From positions 155,581,035 to 155,645,034 of the forward strand of contig OZ005648.1 in the NCBI GenBank assembly GCA_963930645.1: DNA of 64,000 bases, in the 5' to 3' direction. The notes under the pieces are model-generated. The model was not told the DNA's origin and searched no databases. It saw only the letters and a program-made list of their open reading frames with translations. Below are positions 58,048-64,000 of this stretch, piece after piece. This DNA comes from Salticus scenicus (lineage: Eukaryota; Arthropoda; Arachnida; Araneae; Salticidae). Each line of letters starts with the position of its first letter. Positions within the stretch are counted from its first letter, which is position 1. The position numbers and the translations under genes were made by a program.

Positions 58048-59045
58048 TGTATAAATAAAATTTAATTAGCATTCACTAGAGTCTCAGTAGTTCAAGTTTC
58101 CTACAATTCCGAGATAATAAAATAAATAAATAGAAATAAGCAAATTTTACAGAAAAAAATATCTTGAAGCCACTTAATATAATGCTTGTGTGTTACTGGA
58201 AATCAATTTTTTTGTTATTTGTCTACACCCATCCCTCTAAGGGTTACTATATAAAAAATAAAAAAAAATTGTGAATCCTGCTCCTTTTATGAGCTGTGGT
58301 CCAAAACATAGGTAAGGCAGATTTGTAGAATGGACAAGTGATGATGAACAGTTAGATATAATTGAATAATGCAATCTTGAACATGATGAGTGTGGAGCAG
58401 TGTAGTATTGATGAGAAGCATGGACAATACTACTCATGAATCATAAAAAATGTTTAATTGCTCTTGATGTGTCAATGAACTATATTGAAAAACAACCTAA
58501 GGTAATGCATTTGATGTTCTGTTATCTAGACGGTGTGACATTGTTGCACAAAAATGGTACACTTTAGGCAGGCAAGCAACTTTCAAAGACTTTTTCAGCA
58601 CCTAAACTTTTACATACAACTATGCTGTATTGTAAGCAATCTTTTTATATAATTTTTTTTCTTCTTAATTTGACATTTTTAGTTCAATTAACAATAAAGC
58701 ACAAACATTCTTAGCCATAAATTTCCTTTTATACATTTAATTGTCCAAATTTATTTATAGTTCAAGGTAGTCCCGGTCCCATTCAATATGAATTATCAAG
58801 ACTCTACTAGGAATCAATCCAGACAAAAATGAATGCCTTTTATCTGCCTCTTCAGAGAATTATATTTCATAAAAAGAGCCTCAAAGTTTTGTTTTGTAAA
58901 AAATGTTCCTTTTGTGAAATTTTTCAATGTTTGGTAGTATTATTTCAAATTATTTCCTATACTTGGTTCATTGAAACATTATTAACTTGATATTAAACGC
59001 TATATAGAGTAATTACTAAAACTGAAGTTTTTATTTATTTATTTA
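58048..59045. other. 3' flank of exon 5
   Basis: No further zinc-finger exon. The minus-strand frame at 58237-58437 has no domain. AT-rich throughout. Confidence 0.5.
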
Positions 59046-59300
59046 TTTTATTCTATTCTTTGTACATCTTGCTTTTTATCTTCGTGAGTAATTTTTTTAA
59101 AATAAAGTTTGATGTTTTGCTTCATAAAATAAGTTCAGAGCTTTAATTTTCAATCTCAAATAAAAATATTTGAGATTGAAGAAATGTTTATTTTATTATT
59201 ATTTTTATTTTTTAAATGCTCACTAAGATGAAAGGCAACATGTTCAAAGAGGGGAATTTAAAAAAACAGAATTTGAGAAACTTTATTTGTGAATAAAATA

Positions 59301-62243
59301 CAGTGAACTCTCACTTATGTGCCGGCCCAAGGGACCAACAGAAAAAAGCACATAAGGATAAGTGAGAGAGACGCATAAGTGAAAAAGTCTATTCAAAATT
59401 CTAAAATTCAACATAAATTGCAATGAGAGCATGAATAAGAATGTTTCTAAAGATTATATGTTGATACAACAATGGTTTTGTAATTACTGTAACATATACA
59501 AAGAAAACAAAAATTGTAACATACCTTAACATTTATTTTCTTTCAAAATAATCCCTAATAGATGATTGTTTATGTTTTTGCTGATGAATTACAGAAACAA
59601 CTTTTTCAAGTTCATACAAATAGGAAAACTGTGTTTCAGCAGCTGAATTAAATTGCAAATAGTCCCGAATAGTGTCTAAAGCTTCTAATGCTTTCGTATG
59701 ATTTGGAGGAACTTTTGCATCATTATCCTCATCACCATAACCCATTTCATTAGTGATGTCTTCAATGTCTCTTAATTCTGCTGTTACTAAATTTTCATCT
59801 ATATCAAGAAATTTATTAAAAGAAACAAGTCCATCAGATATACTTTGCCATTCGTCATCACTAAGATCTACATCCCAATCTTCTTCATTTACGTTAATTT
59901 GGTCACTACATTCATATTCATCAGGAAATTTAAATCTGGCTTTTTTAAAGCAATTCTTTATGGCTTACTCACCTGTACTTCTCCATGCAGCACATACCAT
60001 ATTCATAGCATCAAGAATTGAAATTTTTACATTGGCTGCAGCTGACTTGCCTATTTCTAATTCGGCAAGATATCGACAAATCAAGTGTACTTTTAAGCAA
60101 CGTATTATACTTAAATCCAAAGGCTGTAGCTTACTCGTACAGTTTGCAGGAAAAAACTGTACTATTATATGATCAAATTTTGGCAGATCCCGAGGGTGAG
60201 CAGGGCATTGATCTATGAATAGGAGAACTTTTCTTTCTTGTTTCTCCATTTTCTTGTCAAATTTATGAAGAAAGTTTTAAAAAATCTCCGATGTCATCCA
60301 TGATGCACTGTTGTTAGAGTACTCACATGGAAACCGCTTTATGTTTTTAGAACATCAAGATTTTTTTTGATTTCCTGATGATTAAAGAGGTAAGTTTTTC
60401 TGATCGATCTGAGTTACATCATAACAAAACTATTAATCTTTCTTTAATACTGTTTTTGCCACCATGACAGGGTTCCCCGTTATATGCCAATGTTTTTTAG
60501 GCATCATCTTGAAAAACAAACGAAACCAGTTTCATCGCAATTGAAAATGTCCTTAGGTTTGTATCCTTTTATTAAAGATGATAAGTCCTCTTTCCATTGC
60601 TCTACAGTTTTTTCGTTAACACTTGCACTTTCTCCAGATAGGGTACGACTTTCTAAACTGTGCCGTATCTTAAATTTCTCCATCTATCCATGTGATGCAG
60701 AAAAGTTTTCAATTTTGAAAGTCTCTGACAGATGAACCGCTTTCTGTCTGAATAGTTCAATGTTAACCGGAATGTTAGAGGCACAGGCTTCTTTAAACCA
60801 TCGTAACAAAACATTTTCTAATTCTTGAAACTTTCCTCCTTGAATTCAGCTTCTCTTTGAGGATTTATTTCCACATTCTCATTCAGCTGCTAGAATTGCT
60901 TCCCTTTTTTTTTAAAAAAAAATTTCCTTTTAAAGCAGACTCTGGAATTTTAAAATGATCAGCTAAAGCTTTTTTAGTAATTGATAGATTTTCTTTAAAT
61001 TTCTTAATAACATTAACTTTGAAAGACAAGGACAATTTCATTCGTATTGCCATTTTGTTGCGAGACAAATCCAAGCAAACAAGCACAAGTTAAAAATCAC
61101 TAACTGAACAGCTCAGTTTTTAAAACCGAAAGAAAAGAAAGAAAGCTTAAAGAAAATCTTTGACATCATCCATGCTGCAGGATAGGTTATTGATCACTGT
61201 CGTCACTAAACAAACCATCCCTTTTTACCAAAGAGAAGAATGACTACTTTCTAGTAAAACAGCATTACAGTGGGAATAGAACTAAGCTCTGGGCACGAGC
61301 AATGATACATGTTCTTTCCTTCAAGGTGGATGGATTTTCAAAGTGGGTGGTGAAACAGATACGATACCCCACTCAAAATTCCTGTTCATGCTGAAAGAAT
61401 GTCTTCCTAGAAGCAGTAAAAGTCGAAAGGGTGCATGTGGGAACTGAGAAAAATCACTGGATTGAGCAACACGTTTCATTCCATATGCGACAAAAATTGT
61501 TTATTTTGCTAAAGTTTTTCTTCTAAGACATTTTTTCTACAAAAAAAAAAAAAAATCTAATTTTTTAATTTCTATTTAAGGAAGAAATAAATAAAATTTT
61601 ATGCTTTTTGCTATTCTAAAAAAAAAATTTTACCGCATAAGTCAGGGGTCTGTCCAGAGGAAAACTTAGGTCCGTTAAAGGACCCTTCACGAAATTTTAT
61701 ATCTTAAAAAATTCCCCTTCACAAAATTTTTATTCTAAAAAAGGACTGTTTACAATTTTTTTCCCCTTAAAACAGACCTTTTGATAGGAACAGGCCGTCT
61801 GAGTAATCGGACATGCTTTGCTGTATTTCCCCAAAAAGCTGATATTCAATTCCTAATTTGTAAATGCTTTCTATGCATATGCGTGAGTTTAGCTCTATAA
61901 AGTGAACCGTTACTGTCTAAAATGAAACTTTAATTGTAATTTCATTTTGCAAAATTTCATTTTTCACAATTTCACAAAAAGAGGACCCTAGCCAAAAAAT
62001 TTGGAAGAACTTGATTTTCACACTAAATTTAGATTCACAAAATTATGTGGAGATCTTTCACAATTTCTCAAAAACAGGACCCTGTCTCAAAAGCCTGGCT
62101 AGATCTCTGTAAGTGAAATATAGTGATGCATAAATGAATGATTATATTATTATTTTACTATATAATGAGCCGGGACTACTGAAAATCGTCGTATAAATGA
62201 GAAAGATACACAAAAGAGGCAGTGTATAAGTGAGAGTTCACAG
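59301..62243 (-). mobile_element. Tigger (pogo superfamily) DNA transposon, complete ends
   Basis: Terminal repeats CAGTGAACTCTCACTTAT (59301-59318) and, on the other strand, CTGTGAACTCTCACTTAT (62226-62243) differ at one base. TA flanks both (59299-59300, 62244-62245). The 2.94-kb element carries one broken minus-strand transposase gene at 59533-61086. The 3' part of the element (61100-62225) has no coding signal; it carries a TATATCTTAAAAAATTCCCC region with repeated TTCACAAAATTT words. Confidence 0.9.
59533..61086 (-). pseudogene. Broken Tigger transposase
   Basis: The minus-strand order matches the family. Near 61060-60930 is the N-terminal HTH (LSFKVNVIKKFKENLSITKK, then ALADHFKIPES). 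Near 60840-60720 is the CENP-B-type second HTH (LRWFKEACASNIPVNIELFR). The first catalytic Asp sits in FNCDETGF near 60545-60520, the second in LLFIDQCPAHP near 60225-60190, and the third in SKLQPLDLSIIRCLK near 60135-60090. A C-terminal tail ends at 59533. Frames are broken by stops and shifts near 60880, 60500-60250 and 59750-59960. All three catalytic acids are still visible, but no full-length protein can be made. The plus-strand frame over 59753-60172 is antisense to this. Confidence 0.85.
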
Positions 62244-62345
62244 TATCTTTGTAATACAAAGCAACAAAATTCCCATAGTTTTACTTGAGAAAAGAGAAAG
62301 AGTGAATCTGACAGAACTGCAGCCGCAACTTAATGAATTCCTTTG

Positions 62346-62837
62346 TCTTTAAAAGCAAGTTCAAAGTCCAATAAATTAAAATTATTAAAAACCATTTAAA
62401 ACCTTTACTGCTAAATGTTTTTAATTATGGCATACTTATATTCAGGACCTAGAGAGAACATTGAATTGCTTCTTTCTTCTCTCATTACCTCTTCTAAATG
62501 TGCCACCTTGCGGCTATTTTGATTGGTTCTAAGTCATTACAGGTTTTTTTTTTCTTTTGGTGAAATCTCAACTGCTTTGTGTTTTATGGCATAAAAATAG
62601 ATAATATAATACATTATAATCTGTAAATTTGAAGTAATTTTCAAAATCAATTTTAATATTCTCTTTTTAGAAGACTTTTGTAAGGGTTATAGTTATTTTG
62701 TTTATTTTTATATTATTTTCTTTTATTCAGGTTTTTCTTTTAGCCATGTGAGTATTCAAATGAAACACTATTAGAAGAAGAAACTTAATAAAAATAATGA
62801 AATTTGTCAAAAAATAGGATATAAAAGAAATCTAATT
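62346..62837. other. Intron-like stretch with a candidate acceptor
   Basis: AT-rich. TATTTTCTTTTATTCAG ending at 62730 is a good acceptor followed by GT in the phase of the zinc-finger exons, with a 14-codon frame to TAG (see findings). Confidence 0.35.
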
Positions 62838-63264
62838 GGGTAAGTGCACCAGTGATTGACACTTTTAGAGCAATCTCTGATGTTTTTAATGTTCTAGTCA
62901 TCAGAAAATATTTTTAGAAATCTTAAGTTAGTACATATGGTATGAGAGACATTCAGAAACACATATATGTTAAAATATATACATTTGATAACAATTATTA
63001 TTATTTTTTTTAATGAATTTTTATTTGACACCCACTCAATGTTCCAGTAATTGACACTGCCAGTTTTTCAATCAGTAATTGGCTCCCTATGTTCCAGTGT
63101 TTGACACTGCTAGTTATTCATTTTACATTTTACCAGTTATTAGCACAGTGTTTGACATAAAATGTTAAAATTCTTATATGTAAAATATATGATTTTCTTA
63201 TTTATTAATTATTTCAGGATAGATGTCAATTACTGGAGCATGCCAATCACTGGAGCACCTACCC
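62838..63264. mobile_element. MITE with GGGTAAGTGCACCAGTGATT ends
   Basis: The left end GGGTAAGTGCACCAGTGATT matches the right end on the other strand, GGGTAGGTGCTCCAGTGATT (to 63264). The right third repeats a GTTCCAGTxxTTGACACTGC phrase in direct orientation (63042, 63091) and the complementary CAATTACTGGAGCA near the end. Non-coding. Confidence 0.75.
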
Positions 63265-63929
63265 TTAATAAACTTCATAAAAACAGAATAAAAAATATAC
63301 CCTTTCCATTCCATAAGTAAAAAATGCTACTAATAAACTTAAATCAGGAGCAGAAAAATTAGGAATTAACCTAGCAATAAACCTAATAAAAAAATATTTT
63401 CCAAAGAATTAAGCGATAAAGACTAAATAGATAAATCTGTAACTGCAGGAATTTTTAAAATCGATCTTACAAAAAGAACACTTTAATGATGTAAAAAAAA
63501 AAAAAATAACCAAATAACTATAGCCTTTACAAAAGTCCATCAAAAAAAAAATATTAAAATTTAAACTATAAAATGTGAAACCGTTGAGTTTTAAACAAAC
63601 AATAGCATCTTTAATGACTTGGAACCAAATAAAATTGGGGCAAGGTTGTGCTCTATGATTCAGAGGGAAGCAAGAAGAGATCCCCAGTCTCTCTTTGCCC
63701 TGAGCATGACTATACCAAAGTTAAAAATATTTGACGATAAGATTTTATATGATTTTTAATGTTTACTTTTATTAAATTATGAAATATTCTAATAAAGATA
63801 AATCACTTATTAATAAGTAATTATTTTTTACTGAAAGCCTACTGTATAAAAATTATATGTTCAACATTTTTTAATTATTTACAACTGTAATAATAATAGA
63901 AATAGAAGAAATAATTATGTTTTTCATCT
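63265..63929. other. Non-coding stretch
   Basis: A-rich tract 63280-63600, then mixed sequence. Nothing recognised. Confidence 0.5.
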
Positions 63930-64000
63930 TTAAGGCTGTATGTCAGTCAGATTCCCTCTTTCTTTCTTCCCATGTTATCTGATGGGATTTTCATTGCTTC
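63930..64000. repeat. Start of another copy of repeat X
   Basis: GGCTGTATGTCAGTCAGATT and GATGGGATTTTCATTGCTTC match the left arm of X at 23270-23340 in the same orientation. It runs out of the window. Confidence 0.7.

Larger units (their letters stand above)
59046..62345. repeat. Repeat X copy split by a Tigger element
   Basis: 59210-59300 (CTCACTAAGATGAAAGGCAA, ATGTTCAAAGAG) and 62244-62340 (AAAGCAACAAAATTCCCATA, AGAGTGAATCTGACAGAACT) together match the right arm of X at 24450-25085. A shorter piece in the opposite orientation is at 59046-59100 (TTTTTATCTTCGTGAGTAAT). Confidence 0.75.

Noticed and set aside
59753..60172. 139-codon plus-strand frame, the longest in the window
   Set aside because: Antisense to the Tigger transposase relic, whose motifs are clear on the minus strand.

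Overview
This is AT-rich eukaryotic DNA (by eye about 70% A+T) with long mononucleotide runs, many transposon remnants and short spliced coding exons. Nothing looks bacterial or viral. The coding style and the transposon set (Jockey-like and other LINE relics, Tigger/pogo, hAT-like, Tc1/mariner-like and TTAA-flanked elements) suggest an arthropod. An arachnid is my best guess, and it is only inference.

The only convincing host coding sequence is five short plus-strand exons at 10357-10679, 17848-18116, 41345-41601, 48979-49268 and 57752-58047. Each follows a pyrimidine-rich tract and AG. Each starts in the same phase, with two bases (GT or GA) that complete a split glycine codon. Each encodes three zinc fingers and ends at its own stop codon. 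This is the layout expected of alternative 3' terminal exons of one gene, as in the BTB-zinc-finger genes lola, broad and mod(mdg4): a shared 5' part outside the window would be spliced to one zinc-finger exon at a time. Finger 2 is nearly constant between exons, while the DNA-reading positions of finger 1 vary. Exons 1-3 and exons 4-5 form two subfamilies.

The rest is intronic or intergenic and built from layered repeats. 2-3.3 kb: two LINE fragments in the wrong order. 3.8-4.4 kb: a broken transposase relic. 5.6-7.3 kb: a fold-back element with a SINE-like insert in one arm. 7.3-8.1 kb: an inverted-repeat element with a nested insertion. 15.2-16.1 kb: a four-fold palindrome. 20.4-21.5 kb: a duplication with a small inserted element. 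23.2-25.1 kb: an inverted repeat carrying a TTAA-type element inside another. 25.7-30.5 kb: a triplicated segment split by a 2.8-kb hAT-like element with tandem arrays. 30.5-38.2 kb: several small palindromic elements and a hammerhead-ribozyme-like motif. 40 kb: a 174-bp tandem repeat. 43-48.7 kb: a second hammerhead-like motif, an internally deleted pogo element with a PHD finger, and a TIR element. 51.5-52.1 kb: a LINE with an inverted 5' part. 55.6-57.6 kb: a tandem-unit element next to exon 5. 59.3-62.2 kb: a Tigger element with complete ends but a broken gene.

Several insertions can be dated relative to each other because a second copy of the host repeat still shows the empty site. No tRNA, rRNA or CRISPR locus was seen.
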